A stretch of 64,000 bases of DNA from positions 248,001-312,000 of the forward strand of contig NZ_ALAB01000002.1 in assembly GCF_000280055.1 (NCBI RefSeq), given 5' to 3'. Source of the stretch: Alishewanella aestuarii B11. Its GTDB lineage: Bacteria; Pseudomonadota; Gammaproteobacteria; Enterobacterales; Alteromonadaceae. Positions within the stretch are counted from its first letter, which is position 1; each line of letters starts with the position of its first letter. The notes below the pieces were generated by a model. That model searched no databases, had not been told where the DNA came from, and was given only the letters and a program-made list of their open reading frames with translations. Shown here one piece after another: positions 39,128 to 47,400 of the stretch. A program made the position numbers and the translations under genes.

Positions 39128-39386
39128 ATAATGCGACCTCTCTGCTATTCGCTTTACGTAAGCTGATAATGCGGATGGCATCTTCCCGATGAGTATGTAC
39201 CACACAGTACAGCCTGTTTTCAGCCGGCATAATGGCATAGCCACGATAACGCACTTCACCATAATCTCGACGCACGTCTTCAGCACCTAACCAGGAATCC
39301 CAGTCCAGGTTTGCTGCCTCGGACAGTGAAATCCCGCGTTCAGTCTGATTCCTCAGATTTTTTTGTGGATCATAGGTGATATTCAT
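39102..39386 (-). CDS. BrnT-type toxin, third set
   Basis: The toxin (94 residues from the ATG at 39386) starts NITYDPQKNLRNQTERGISLSE and has the conserved IRIISLRKANSREVALYE end, as in BrnT RNases. A 24-bp palindrome lies immediately upstream. The longer frame beginning with TTG at 39407 would run through that palindrome and is less likely. It probably forms a functional pair with the overlapping antitoxin gene. Confidence 0.87.
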   Translation of the reverse strand: MNITYDPQKNLRNQTERGISLSEAANLDWDSWLGAEDVRRDYGEVRYRGYAIMPAENRLYCVVHTHREDAIRIISLRKANSREVALYEATKQTT

Positions 39387-39387
39387 G

Positions 39388-39411
39388 CACTTAGTGTACA
39401 TACACAAAGTG
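39388..39411 (-). promoter_or_regulatory. Palindromic operator of the third BrnTA set
   Basis: A 24-bp palindrome (CACTTAGTGTAC followed by ATACACAAAGTG) has arms that match at 10 of 12 positions and ends one base before the brnT ATG. BrnA autoregulates by binding operator DNA at its own promoter, so this is the likely site. Confidence 0.6.
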
Positions 39412-39472
39412 GTTTAAGCAAATTGAGACGCTGAGATTACAAAGAAAAACAAACCCGCACGAGGCGGGCTTG

Positions 39473-39664
39473 TTATTCGGTATCTGACCCCGAAGGTTTT
39501 GTTAAAACGGGTGCGTCTGGCCCCTCAAGAACCAGTCGGTTAGCTTGCCACATTACACTGTAATGACCAAGTTTCTTTTTTCTCTCTAACGCTTTACGAA
39601 CCGCATTACGTAAAGCATTATGTGTGTCTTCAACTGTATATTTTCCAACATCTTGGCTAGTCAT
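39473..39664 (-). CDS. Small protein downstream of zeta-like toxin, tail encoded by the repeat
   Basis: The 63-residue protein ([20 protein letters not shown] at its start, then a basic helix [13 protein letters not shown]) overlaps the end of the zeta-like kinase gene by 8 bp, the arrangement expected of a partner antitoxin. Its last residues, PSGSDTE and the TAA stop, are translated straight from the repeat copy at 39476-39498. The original C-terminus may therefore have been replaced when the repeat arrived. No family is recognised. Confidence 0.6.
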   Translation of the reverse strand: MTSQDVGKYTVEDTHNALRNAVRKALERKKKLGHYSVMWQANRLVLEGPDAPVLTKPSGSDTE

Positions 39665-40232
39665 AAGCAGCTCCCTGAATTAAAACATCAAAAAGAGTAG
39701 GCTCTTTAATGAGACGAACTTGGCCTTGCTGTTCAAATATAAGCACAGGCTCATCATCGGCGTTCATATAACATTGGCAGTGATCAACCAAAGGCGAGTA
39801 ATGTAATAGCAAGTTAACCAAACTTCGCGGAAAGCGACGTTTGATATCACGTAGCGGTATGTTATGACCGCCATGTTTTACACGTTCAGCAACACGGAGC
39901 TGTGATATATCACTATTTGGAAGAGCAAGATAGATCAATTCTACTTTCCAGCCATCCGCTTGCAATTGTTTTATTAATTTCAAATAAGTGCGGCCTGACA
40001 GAGTTGTTTCAAATGCAAATGATGCTCTCGCTTTAATACGGTTTTGTATTTCTGCAAGAAATAACCTGCTGGCATTCAGTAACTCTTTCTCTGGTGCTAA
40101 TGGTGACAAGCCTGCCGCTATTAAATCTGCGTTAATAAAATTATGGCATTTGGCGACTTCTGGTAAAAACTCCATCGCAAAGGTAGTTTTACCCGCTCCA
40201 TTCGGCCCTGCGATGATCCAGCAAGTTGGCAT
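39657..40232 (-). CDS. Zeta toxin-like P-loop kinase
   Basis: The protein (191 residues from the ATG at 40232, preceded by GGAG) has the Walker [12 protein letters not shown] at the N-terminus, [11 protein letters not shown] and [14 protein letters not shown], and a basic segment [14 protein letters not shown]. These are features of the zeta/COG4185 family, in which zeta toxins phosphorylate UDP-activated amino sugars. Toxicity and substrate are inferred from family only. The small overlapping gene downstream is the probable antitoxin. Confidence 0.82.
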   Translation of the reverse strand: MPTCWIIAGPNGAGKTTFAMEFLPEVAKCHNFINADLIAAGLSPLAPEKELLNASRLFLAEIQNRIKARASFAFETTLSGRTYLKLIKQLQADGWKVELIYLALPNSDISQLRVAERVKHGGHNIPLRDIKRRFPRSLVNLLLHYSPLVDHCQCYMNADDEPVLIFEQQGQVRLIKEPTLFDVLIQGAAYD

Positions 40233-40479
40233 AGTCGCTCCAATATAGATAAACGTGCTGAAACCATAAATATTCAATTTTTATTATAGCGATGAACGGA
40301 CGTTTAAACCAGCATCAGGTCAAACTGGTCTAAATAGCTGACCATAAACTGTAGTGCATGTAACGTCATTAAGGTTTGTTCGATGATTTTACCTTGTTTG
40401 CTGTAACATCGCCTGCTGCCTGAGCCATAAAGGGGTTGGTTTAAAACCATGATTCTGTCGCAGCAAAGCTGCATCTCTT

Positions 40480-40580
40480 GGACAGGCGGGAGAACAGAGA
40501 GTTTTCTGGGGCTACAAGTAGCCGGGGGCCGGACGCAGTGAGTCCAGAGCCTTGATCCTGATGGGTGACCCCGAAGGTTT
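40480..40580 (+). repeat. Long repeat family B, shortened copy, within a 427-bp gap
   Basis: The left 75 bp match family B (GAACAGAGAGTTTTC to CCTTGATCCTGATGGGTGAC), but CCCCGAAGGTT follows at once. In the full copies those two parts are separated by a stretch bounded by two ATGGGTGAC words, so this copy looks like a deletion between those words. The rest of the gap (40233-40659) has no convincing gene; a 48-codon minus-strand frame at 40304-40450 is not recognised. Confidence 0.75.
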
Positions 40581-40659
40581 GAGGAGTGAGTGGATAACAA
40601 TGATTGACAATGCGCATGCAGCCTATCAGAATGATAGGTGTCAACTTGATAGGTGATTC

Positions 40660-41001
40660 ATGAGCAACACTGAACCTCAAGGAGTAGATGAGTTTCCTCT
40701 GACAGAAGGAACGGCCAGGCAGATCATCAATAATTTGGCTGAACATCACACGGACAGGATCCGCTGGAGTAAACACGTCAAAGAGCGGATGCAGGAACGA
40801 GATGTAACTACCGGTCAAATATTGACGCTGTTGAAAAGCAGACATTCTGTATTCCGTGAAGGACCGTATCAGGAAACGAATGGCGACTGGAAATTCAATC
40901 TAAAAGGGATGGCGGCGGGGACAATGATAGAACTGGCTGTTGCGCTGAAAAATCATCAGCATTCACCAAGCTCTGTCCTTGTGACAGTTTGGATTAGTTA
41001 A
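40660..41001 (+). CDS. DUF4258 toxin-like protein
   Basis: The 113-residue protein contains a DUF4258-type core: WSKHVKERMQERDVTTGQILTLL, then GDWKFNLKGMAAGTMIELAVAL. The fold resembles small RelE/MqsR-like RNases, and genes of this kind pair with HTH antitoxins. The next gene starts 10 nt downstream and encodes such an HTH protein, so the two form a toxin-antitoxin candidate. Activity is inferred from this context. Confidence 0.72.
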   Translation: MSNTEPQGVDEFPLTEGTARQIINNLAEHHTDRIRWSKHVKERMQERDVTTGQILTLLKSRHSVFREGPYQETNGDWKFNLKGMAAGTMIELAVALKNHQHSPSSVLVTVWIS

Positions 41002-41011
41002 GGAGATCTCT

Positions 41012-41458
41012 ATGTATCATTACACTGAAAGTGGCTTGCCGAACGTGTATCTGGTTAATGGCTTTACCGTAGAGACATTGGACGGTGAGGAATACACCAG
41101 CATTGACGACATGAACGGTCTGCACAAAACTATTGCTAACGCTATTATCGATAGTCCAAAACCGCTAACTCATCAGGAATTTAGGTTCCTGCGCATTGAA
41201 ATGAACGTATCGCAAAAAACGTTGGGAACACGTTTCGGTGTGACGGAACAAACGATCGCTCGCTATGAGAAAGGCGAGTCAAGTATTCCCAGAACCACAG
41301 ATGCAGCTTTACGTTCACTGTATATGGAAAGCCAGCAAAAGAATAACCCGGTTAGCTACTTTCTGGATTTACTCGCAGATACTGAAGCCCAAGCTGCAGC
41401 ACAAAGTATTCAATTAAAACTGGAAGAAGTTGACGATCATTGGTCTGTTGCAGCTTAA
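41012..41458 (+). CDS. XRE-type HTH antitoxin partner
   Basis: The 148-residue protein has an N-terminal strand-rich part (about 1-45, no CxxC pairs, so not zinc-binding like MqsA) and a helix-turn-helix near residues 65-95 (MNVSQKTLGTRFGVTEQTIARYEKGE). The C-terminal third is Gln- and Ala-rich. AAGGAG precedes the ATG. The last 170 bp are duplicated at 34255-34424. Confidence 0.8.
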   Translation: MYHYTESGLPNVYLVNGFTVETLDGEEYTSIDDMNGLHKTIANAIIDSPKPLTHQEFRFLRIEMNVSQKTLGTRFGVTEQTIARYEKGESSIPRTTDAALRSLYMESQQKNNPVSYFLDLLADTEAQAAAQSIQLKLEEVDDHWSVAA

Positions 41459-41673
41459 AATTAACAGAGCTCTGGGGGTTTGATAGTTCAGTATCGCAGT
41501 TTGGGATTTGGGGCAAAAAGCAAGACCTGACCCCAAAGACTCCACGAGGCGGGCTTGTGGTTCGGTATCTGACCCCGAAGGTTTGACTCCAACGATAGGC
41601 AATGCATTTGCATTACCTTCGCTTTGCGACTAAACTTGCCGTTATTAGCCAGCTTCAACCTGCGGAGAGTATC

Positions 41674-42006
41674 ATGTTTACACAAATGGCTTTGGAGGCA
41701 GAATCAACATTGACAGATCGTTTCCAGACAACAGTACCAAGTTCTGTGCGTCAGGCATTGCATCTGGATAAGAAAGATAAGATTAAATACATCATCCAAT
41801 CTGATGGCAGCGTGCTGATGCAACGAGCTGATACTGCGGATACTGATCCTGTGCTGGACCAATTTTTATCCTTTTTGGCTGTTGATATGCAAAAGCACCC
41901 TGAAAAGTTACAACCCTTATCAGCGAGTATGCGTCAGAGCGTGGCATCGCTGGTCACTGGGGTAGAAGTGGATTTGGATGCAGCCTTGTCTGATGAGGAT
42001 GAATAA
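41674..42006 (+). CDS. prlF: PrlF-type antitoxin
   Basis: The antitoxin (110 residues from the ATG at 41674, behind GCGGAGAG) begins with an AbrB-like swapped-hairpin segment (STLTDRFQTTVPSSVRQALHL). The C-terminal part (PVLDQFLSFLAVDMQKHPE) matches PrlF/SohA. It neutralises the YhaV RNase encoded 2 bp downstream and represses the operon. The longer frame starting at 41602 has no ribosome site. Confidence 0.9.
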   Translation: MFTQMALEAESTLTDRFQTTVPSSVRQALHLDKKDKIKYIIQSDGSVLMQRADTADTDPVLDQFLSFLAVDMQKHPEKLQPLSASMRQSVASLVTGVEVDLDAALSDEDE

Positions 42007-42008
42007 CT

Positions 42009-42482
42009 TTGCCAGACAATGTTCCGATAGTGGTTAATGGTTGGACGCTATTTACCCATCCTCTTTTTGCACAGCAGTACCAAAGGTTGCAAGACAAAGT
42101 AGAGGCATTAAAAGCAAAAGATCCACAAGGCTACATTAAGAAAAACGACGCGAAGCGGTTAGCAGCAATCTATAAGCTGGCTTTTGAGATTATTCCCCAA
42201 GATCCAACTTTGCCAGATTATCGCCAAGGGACGACATTAGGAGGCCACAATAAACATTGGTTTCGTGCCAAATTTTTTCAGCAGTATCGGCTATTCTTTC
42301 GTTATCATCTTGAATCGAAAATTATTGTTTATGCTTGGGTCAATGATGAAGACAGCAAACGAGCCTACGACAGTAAGTCGGATGCTTACAAGGTGTTTGC
42401 AAAGATGCTCAAGTCAGGGAATCCCCCGGATGATTGGGATGCGCTACTAAAAGCTGCCACGGACGCGCAACGCTCTCCTTAA
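42009..42482 (+). CDS. yhaV: YhaV-type ribonuclease toxin
   Basis: The protein (157 residues) follows YhaV closely: VNGWTLFTHPLFAQQYQRL at the start, KHWFRAKFFQQYRLFFRY in the middle and WVNDEDSKRAYDSKSDAYKVF then KMLKSGNPPDDW at the end. YhaV cleaves mRNA and belongs to the RelE superfamily. The start is a TTG 2 nt after the prlF stop, so translation is probably coupled. The pair looks complete. Confidence 0.92.
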   Translation: MPDNVPIVVNGWTLFTHPLFAQQYQRLQDKVEALKAKDPQGYIKKNDAKRLAAIYKLAFEIIPQDPTLPDYRQGTTLGGHNKHWFRAKFFQQYRLFFRYHLESKIIVYAWVNDEDSKRAYDSKSDAYKVFAKMLKSGNPPDDWDALLKAATDAQRSP

Positions 42483-42679
42483 CTATCTAATCCCTTCTTT
42501 TGAAAAGAAAATAATCTGGATCGAGATTCGGTATCTGCCCCCGAAGGTTCATTCCAGAAAATACAACTGTAAGGCCCAGCCTGTTGGCCAGCTACGCGAG
42601 CGTTACGACCGGCCCACTCACTAAAAACAAACCCGCACGAGGCGGGCTTGTTGTTCGGTATCTGACCCCGAAAAAAGGT

Positions 42680-42958
42680 TCAGCGCTCTACCTCTTTAAA
42701 AGCACCAGAGACATATTTATGCAGGATGCTACTTACCAACGATTGATAAGGTAGTCCTTGCTCGAGGGCTCGCCGCTGGATAACTTCCAAATCACGTACC
42801 GAAATCCGCACACTGATTTTTCGGTCTTGTTCGATATTATTGGCAGCGAGTTGCATTAGTGCATTTTTCCGCTCAGGGGAAAAATCTGAAATCAGCTCTT
42901 CTGCCACAAAATCATTGATAAGGTCCTGTTCATCAGCGGTATATTTTGGATCGTGCAT
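42680..42958 (-). CDS. CopG-type antitoxin (orphaned)
   Basis: The protein (92 residues) has an acidic N-terminus and a C-terminal ribbon-helix-helix segment (RKISVRISVRDLEVIQRRALEQG), as in CopG/COG5304 antitoxins. Its TGA shares a base with the end of a repeat copy that carries four extra A residues (42654-42680). The toxin gene that should precede it is reduced to a 38-codon stump. If still made, this antitoxin has no local partner. Confidence 0.83.
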   Translation of the reverse strand: MHDPKYTADEQDLINDFVAEELISDFSPERKNALMQLAANNIEQDRKISVRISVRDLEVIQRRALEQGLPYQSLVSSILHKYVSGAFKEVER

Positions 42959-42963
42959 AGAAT

Positions 42964-43080
42964 TTACCTCAAATCCAGAATTAAGCCCTGGCGCATTGAA
43001 AATAGCACATCTTCAAATGACAAATTACGTTCAGTCATCAGCAGATGATTCTTGTCCGCATTCCAATTGATGGCTTTCAT
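42964..43080 (-). pseudogene. Truncated BrnT-like toxin gene upstream of the CopG antitoxin
   Basis: This 38-codon frame reads MKAINWNADKNHLLMTERNL, then SFEDVLFSMRQGLILDLR and a stop. It matches the first 38 or so residues of the BrnT-like toxins (about 90 residues) that pair with CopG/COG5304 antitoxins. The rest of the toxin is missing, and the antitoxin ATG follows after 5 nt. It is too short to hold the nuclease core, so it is probably a remnant. Confidence 0.65.
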
Positions 43081-43463
43081 AAAGCAAAGGTTAGCAGCTT
43101 ATTGACAATTTGTCTTGGCGTTAAGCGGTCTCCGTCACCACGCTTGTTAATACGATGCCTGATAGCTATTAACACACCGCATTAGCGGTAGGATTAGCCA
43201 ATTTAACACACCAGAAAAAACAAACCCGCACGAGGCGGGCTTGTGGTTCGGTATCTGACCCCGAAGGTTCTTCCGTCAGCTAAAGGTGGCAGTGGGTTAT
43301 TCTCGTAATTTGTAGCTCACTTTTGCATGTAAACTCTATTCAAATCTATTTAATGATTTATTTTGGTTGTTTTTGCCAAAAATGGGCATTTTAATGGCTT
43401 TGATTATATTCTTATGCTAAATTTTGACCATTATTGTCAAATGCCTTACTTTTGGAGAGCTCA
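43081..43463 (+). other. Gap of 383 bp: repeats and the rloA upstream region
   Basis: The gap holds a C-family repeat (about 43170-43213, TTAGCCAATTTAACACACC; also at 47996-48038), a hairpin unit (43215-43244) and an exact array repeat (43247-43269). From 43270 to 43463 it is AT-rich and must contain the rloA promoter, but I cannot pick one with confidence. No gene is seen. Confidence 0.6.
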
Positions 43464-44735
43464 ATGTTAATTGAGATGAACGTTGCAAATTTCCGCTCGT
43501 TGAATGGCACTCAAACCTTTAGTCTAGTAAAAGGTTCGGGTGATGAACTAGCAGTATCAAACTCCTTTAAAGTTACTTCTGTCAACGAACTTGAACTGCT
43601 TCGTTCGGCTGCGATTTACGGTCCTAATGCTAGCGGAAAATCTAATTTTCTACGTGCTTTGCAAACGATGAAGCATGTCGTGCTTGAGTCTGCTACTAGC
43701 CGGCAGCGAGGTGATCGTTTGCCTGTCACACCATTCCGCCTTTCACCAGAAACTCGCCAGGCACCAAGTGAGTTTGAAGTAACGTTTTTGGTGGAGGGTG
43801 TACGCTATCAATATGGATTTTCAGCAACACCTGAACAGATTCATGAGGAGTGGTTGTTGGCTTATCCTAAAGGGCGTGCCCAACGCTGGTTTACTCGTGT
43901 TTGGATGGCAGAGCAAAACCGGTTTGAATGGGAACTTGGTAATAACCTGACTGGAGAAAAACAGCTATGGCAAAAATCTACACGTGACAATGCCCTGTTT
44001 CTTTCAACAGCTGTGCAACTGAACAGTGAGCAGCTGCAACCGGTATTTGACTGGTTTAAGAGCAAACTTCGTTTGGCTAATGTTGGTGGATGGGGACCGT
44101 TATTCAGTGCAAAGTTGTGTGAAAGTGAAGAAAAATCCAAGGTGATGGATTTTCTTAACGCAGCTGATATTAATATTGACGACATTATGATTGAAACAAG
44201 GCCGTTTGATCTTAACGAGCTTCCTGATGAAATGCCTGAATCATTAAGAAATATGATCGCCGGTGAAATGAAGGGAGAGAAAATTCGAGAGATCAAAACC
44301 ATTCATAAAGATAGCGAGGGAAATTCAGTTATCTTTGATTTTGACGATGAGTCTGATGGAACTCAAAAGTTGTTTTCATTTGCCGGGCCTTGGATTGACA
44401 GCCTGGAAAATGGCCATGTGCTATTTATTGATGAGTTGCATGATAATTTGCATCCAAGATTAGTTCGTTTTTTGGTCGAGTTATTTCATAATCCAAAAAT
44501 CAACTCAAAAAATGCGCAGTTGGTCTTCACTACTCATGAAACCTCTATTTTAAACCAAGAGGTATTTCGTCGGGATCAGGTGTGGTTTTGCGAGAAAGAT
44601 GCTACTCAAGCCTCGAAGCTCTATCCTTTAACCGATTTTAGTCCAAGAAAAGGTCGCGAAAATCTGGAACTTGCTTATCTTTCTGGGCGTTATGGTGCTT
44701 TACCCTTTGTTAAGAACATTCGCTTAGCCTTTTAA
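43464..44735 (+). CDS. RloA/AbiLi-like AAA ATPase
   Basis: The protein (423 residues from the ATG at 43464 behind TGGAGA) is an ABC/AAA-type ATPase of the COG1106 kind. It starts MLIEMNVANFRSLNGTQTFS, has the Walker A YGPNASGKSNF near residue 55, a SDGTQKLF signature and the Walker B LFIDELHDNLHP, then the FTTHE switch histidine. With the downstream RloB it matches RloA-RloB, equivalent to AbiLi-AbiLii, an abortive-infection type phage defence. The RloB gene begins 12 nt after the stop. Confidence 0.85.
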   Translation: MLIEMNVANFRSLNGTQTFSLVKGSGDELAVSNSFKVTSVNELELLRSAAIYGPNASGKSNFLRALQTMKHVVLESATSRQRGDRLPVTPFRLSPETRQAPSEFEVTFLVEGVRYQYGFSATPEQIHEEWLLAYPKGRAQRWFTRVWMAEQNRFEWELGNNLTGEKQLWQKSTRDNALFLSTAVQLNSEQLQPVFDWFKSKLRLANVGGWGPLFSAKLCESEEKSKVMDFLNAADINIDDIMIETRPFDLNELPDEMPESLRNMIAGEMKGEKIREIKTIHKDSEGNSVIFDFDDESDGTQKLFSFAGPWIDSLENGHVLFIDELHDNLHPRLVRFLVELFHNPKINSKNAQLVFTTHETSILNQEVFRRDQVWFCEKDATQASKLYPLTDFSPRKGRENLELAYLSGRYGALPFVKNIRLAF

Positions 44736-44747
44736 GAGGGATATTTT

Positions 44748-45413
44748 GTGGGCACGGATAACTTATTTCATAAGCGAAAGGCAAAAAATGCGAAAGATCT
44801 TCAAAGAAGAACTGCACGCCGAGAAGCTTACAAAAAAATTCTGATTGTCTGTGAGGGTGAAAAAACAGAGCCAAATTATTTTGAAAACGCCCGTGAACAT
44901 TATCGTCTTAACACGGTTAATGTTGAAGTTCGAGGTGATTGTGGTTCTGATCCAATGAGTATCGTCAACTTTGCAAAGCAGCGCTTCCGGGAAGAGAAAG
45001 ATGCTGGCGATCCGTTTGAACAGGTCTATTGCGTTTTTGATAAAGATGGCCATCGCACCTACGAACAAGCTTTAAATACCATAGCATCGTCTACGCCGCG
45101 AGATGTCTATTTTGTGATTAACTCAGTTCCTTGCTTTGAGTATTGGCTACTATTGCATTTTGTTTATACAACTCGACCTTATACAGCGCTACCCGGGAAT
45201 AGTTCTGGTAATCAGGTTCTAACGGAACTAAAGAAGTACATCCCGGATTACGAGAAAGGTAGCCGAAAGATATTCTCCGGCCTTATTGCTCAATTGGAAC
45301 AAGCAAAGCGCTTCGCCGAAAGGGCTTTGCAAGAAAGCCAACGTATTCAAACAGATAATCCCAGTACGCATGTGCATAAGCTTGTTCAGATTCTGCAGGA
45401 TCTACAAAGCTAA
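44748..45413 (+). CDS. RloB/AbiLii-like protein
   Basis: The protein (221 residues) starts at a GTG preceded by AAGAGGG. It shows KKILIVCEGEKTEPNYFENA, an acidic TOPRIM-like centre (VYCVFDKDGH) and NSVPCFEYWLLLHF, all characteristic of RloB. RloB is thought to be a nuclease-like effector held in check by its partner ATPase. The two genes form an operon and fill one complete module between repeat copies at 43247 and 45640. Confidence 0.87.
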   Translation: MGTDNLFHKRKAKNAKDLQRRTARREAYKKILIVCEGEKTEPNYFENAREHYRLNTVNVEVRGDCGSDPMSIVNFAKQRFREEKDAGDPFEQVYCVFDKDGHRTYEQALNTIASSTPRDVYFVINSVPCFEYWLLLHFVYTTRPYTALPGNSSGNQVLTELKKYIPDYEKGSRKIFSGLIAQLEQAKRFAERALQESQRIQTDNPSTHVHKLVQILQDLQS

Positions 45414-46088
45414 GACTCGTGTATCGTGCTGCTGAGTTTCATACAGAAATATTGCCCTGCGGGACTAAGTTTGGGCAATCATGCTGATTGGGATCGTACG
45501 CTGTACTAATTTATATGCAGCAGCGGTATTATAACCCAGGTACTGCGATGGCTTTTGCCCTGCCTGATAGTCATTAACTACTGGCATTAGACTATGCCAC
45601 GCGCCAGAAAAAACAAACCCGCACGAGGCGGGCTTGTGGTTCGGTATCTGACCCCGAAGGTTCTAGACACCGAGAGGCTAATGGGTGACCCCGAAGGTTG
45701 AGAAAAAAACAAACCCGCACGAGGCGGGCTTGTTGTTCGGTATCTGACCCCGAAGGTTCTTCTTCGGTATCTGACCCCGAAGGTTGGAGAACAGAGGGTT
45801 TTCTGGGGCTACAAGTAGCCATGGGCCGGACGCAGTGAGTCCAGAGCCTTGATCCTGATGGGTGACTGGTGCGATACACGCGCAACCACCAACGAGAACT
45901 AAAATGCGAAGGTTATTGGTTTACGAGGAATAAAAGATACGCGCACTGGCGTGCGCGCGGGTTTGGTTACGCTATTGACACCGAGAGGCTAATGGGTGAC
46001 CCCGAAGGTTCAGATTAAACGTTAGAAGGTTCTCTGACCCCGAAGGTTCAGCTATACTCCGCCAATAATGTTTGAACGGGGAATAACG
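45414..46088 (+). other. Repeat-rich gap of 675 bp
   Basis: The gap holds a D-family unit (45513-45663, identical to 47066-47216 over 151 bp), hairpin units at 45608 and 45703, array repeats at 45640, 45736 and 45763, a full family B copy (45786-46010) and a partial repeat (46031-46048). A TATACT at 46052-46057 could be the -10 of the following operon. Minus-strand frames here translate the repeats and are not genes. Confidence 0.75.
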
Positions 46089-46508
46089 ATGCAGGATATC
46101 CGCTGGCAGCAACGTTTTCAGAACTTTCAGCGCGCCTTTGGTCTATTACGCGAGGCGATGGATCAGGATCTCAAGCAATTAAATCAGCTTGAGAAAGAGG
46201 GAATTATTCAGCGCTTTGAATTTACTTTTGAACTGGCATGGAAGGTACTGAAAGACAAAATGGAGCATGATGGTTTGGTTATCGACCAAATTTCACCACG
46301 CGCCGTCGTCAGATTGGCCTATCAGGCTAAATATATCGCCGATGCGGAGGTATGGCTGCGCATGATCGGGGATCGTAACTTAATGAGCCATACCTATGAC
46401 AGCGCTAAGTTTGAACTGGTGTTGCAAGCCATTGCCAGCGACTATTTGCCAATGTTAACGGAGTGGCAACTTGGGCTATTAGCAGAAATCGTTCAGGGGC
46501 AGGGATGA
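46089..46508 (+). CDS. hepT: HEPN toxin of HepT/MntA type (HI0074 family)
   Basis: The protein (139 residues from the ATG at 46089, with GGGG upstream) belongs to the HI0074 family of nucleotidyltransferase substrate-binding proteins. The sequence RNLMSHTY fits the HEPN motif RX4HXY, where the tyrosine is the residue that partner MntA enzymes modify with AMP. HepT is an RNase. The mntA gene overlaps its end by 4 bp. Confidence 0.88.
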   Translation: MQDIRWQQRFQNFQRAFGLLREAMDQDLKQLNQLEKEGIIQRFEFTFELAWKVLKDKMEHDGLVIDQISPRAVVRLAYQAKYIADAEVWLRMIGDRNLMSHTYDSAKFELVLQAIASDYLPMLTEWQLGLLAEIVQGQG

Positions 46509-46810
46509 ATCAGCAGTTTGGTTTGTCGCAGCGACAGTATGCTGAATTGCTGGGTATTTTAAAGCAGTTCCCGGCAATTGAATCGGTAATTATTTTTGGT
46601 TCCCGTGCTAAAGGTACCATGCACGAACGCAGTGATATTGATCTGGCGGTAACGGGCCAAGCGCTCGACAGGCATAGATTGGCAGAGTTAATGCTGGCGT
46701 TTGATGATAGTGATTTGCCATTCCAGGTAGATATACAACTGCTATCCGATATTCAGAATCCGGCATTGCTCGAGCATATCAGTCGCATTGGTCAGGTAAT
46801 CTACCCTTAG
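46505..46810 (+). CDS. mntA: MNT nucleotidyltransferase antitoxin (MntA type)
   Basis: The protein (101 residues from the ATG at 46505) is a minimal nucleotidyltransferase. The catalytic motif is exact: GS, ten residues, then DID in GSRAKGTMHERSDIDLAV. In type VII toxin-antitoxin systems this enzyme adds AMP to the HepT tyrosine and silences it. The 4-bp overlap with the HEPN gene supports translational coupling. Confidence 0.9.
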   Translation: MNQQFGLSQRQYAELLGILKQFPAIESVIIFGSRAKGTMHERSDIDLAVTGQALDRHRLAELMLAFDDSDLPFQVDIQLLSDIQNPALLEHISRIGQVIYP

Positions 46811-47400
46811 CCTTTGTCACTGGCTGCCTGCTGCAACGGCTCGGCATATGACCCTAAGCCCCAACTCACAAAAACGCCACGCTGGTTTGTGAGTTGGAGA
46901 GCGCAGTATCGCGGTTTGGGAGTTAGGGCAAAAGGCAAGACCTGACCCCAATCTTGGACCCCATCTTGAGAATCTAATGGGTGACCCCGAAAGTTAGGGA
47001 TGTGATTGCACGTGATTCGGTATCTGACCCCGACGGTTGTTCGGTATCTGACCCCGAACGTTACGATATGCAGCAGCGGTATTATAACCCAGGTACTGCG
47101 ATGGCTTTTGCCCTGCCTGATAGTCATTAACTACTGGCATTAGACTATGCCACGCGCCAGAAAAAACAAACCCGCACGAGGCGGGCTTGTGGTTCGGTAT
47201 CTGACCCCGAAGGTTCGTTCTGGGCGGGCTTGTGGTTCGGTATCTGACCCCGAAGGTTCTGACCCCGAAGGTTCGGCTTGTTGTTCGGTATCTGACCCCG
47301 AAGGTTGTTGTTCGGTATCTGACCCCGAAGGTTACCGAAGGTTAAGGTTGTAAGGTTGAAGGTTGGAAGGTTCTTCTTCGGTATCTGACCCCGAAGGTTA
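46811..47400 (+). repeat. Dense repeat cluster
   Basis: This 590-bp gap holds the diverged GGGGTCAGGTCTTG element (46901-46951), repeats at 47016 and 47040, the second D-family unit (47066-47216), and then copies at 47193, 47236, 47284, 47311 and 47377 with partial copies between them. Copies are separated by 4 to 43 nt and echo as GAAGGTT fragments. No gene is present; open frames here are translations of the repeat. Confidence 0.85.

Noticed and set aside
40304..40600. Minus-strand 98-codon frame near the zeta-like gene
   Set aside because: Its first half is family B repeat sequence. The remaining 48 codons have no recognisable similarity and no ribosome site; kept only as a note in the gap entry.
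47016..47399. Closely spaced repeats resembling a CRISPR array
   Set aside because: Spacing between copies runs irregularly from 1 to 43 nt, the intervening bases are echoes of the repeat itself, the same repeat is scattered over 14 kb, and there are no cas genes.
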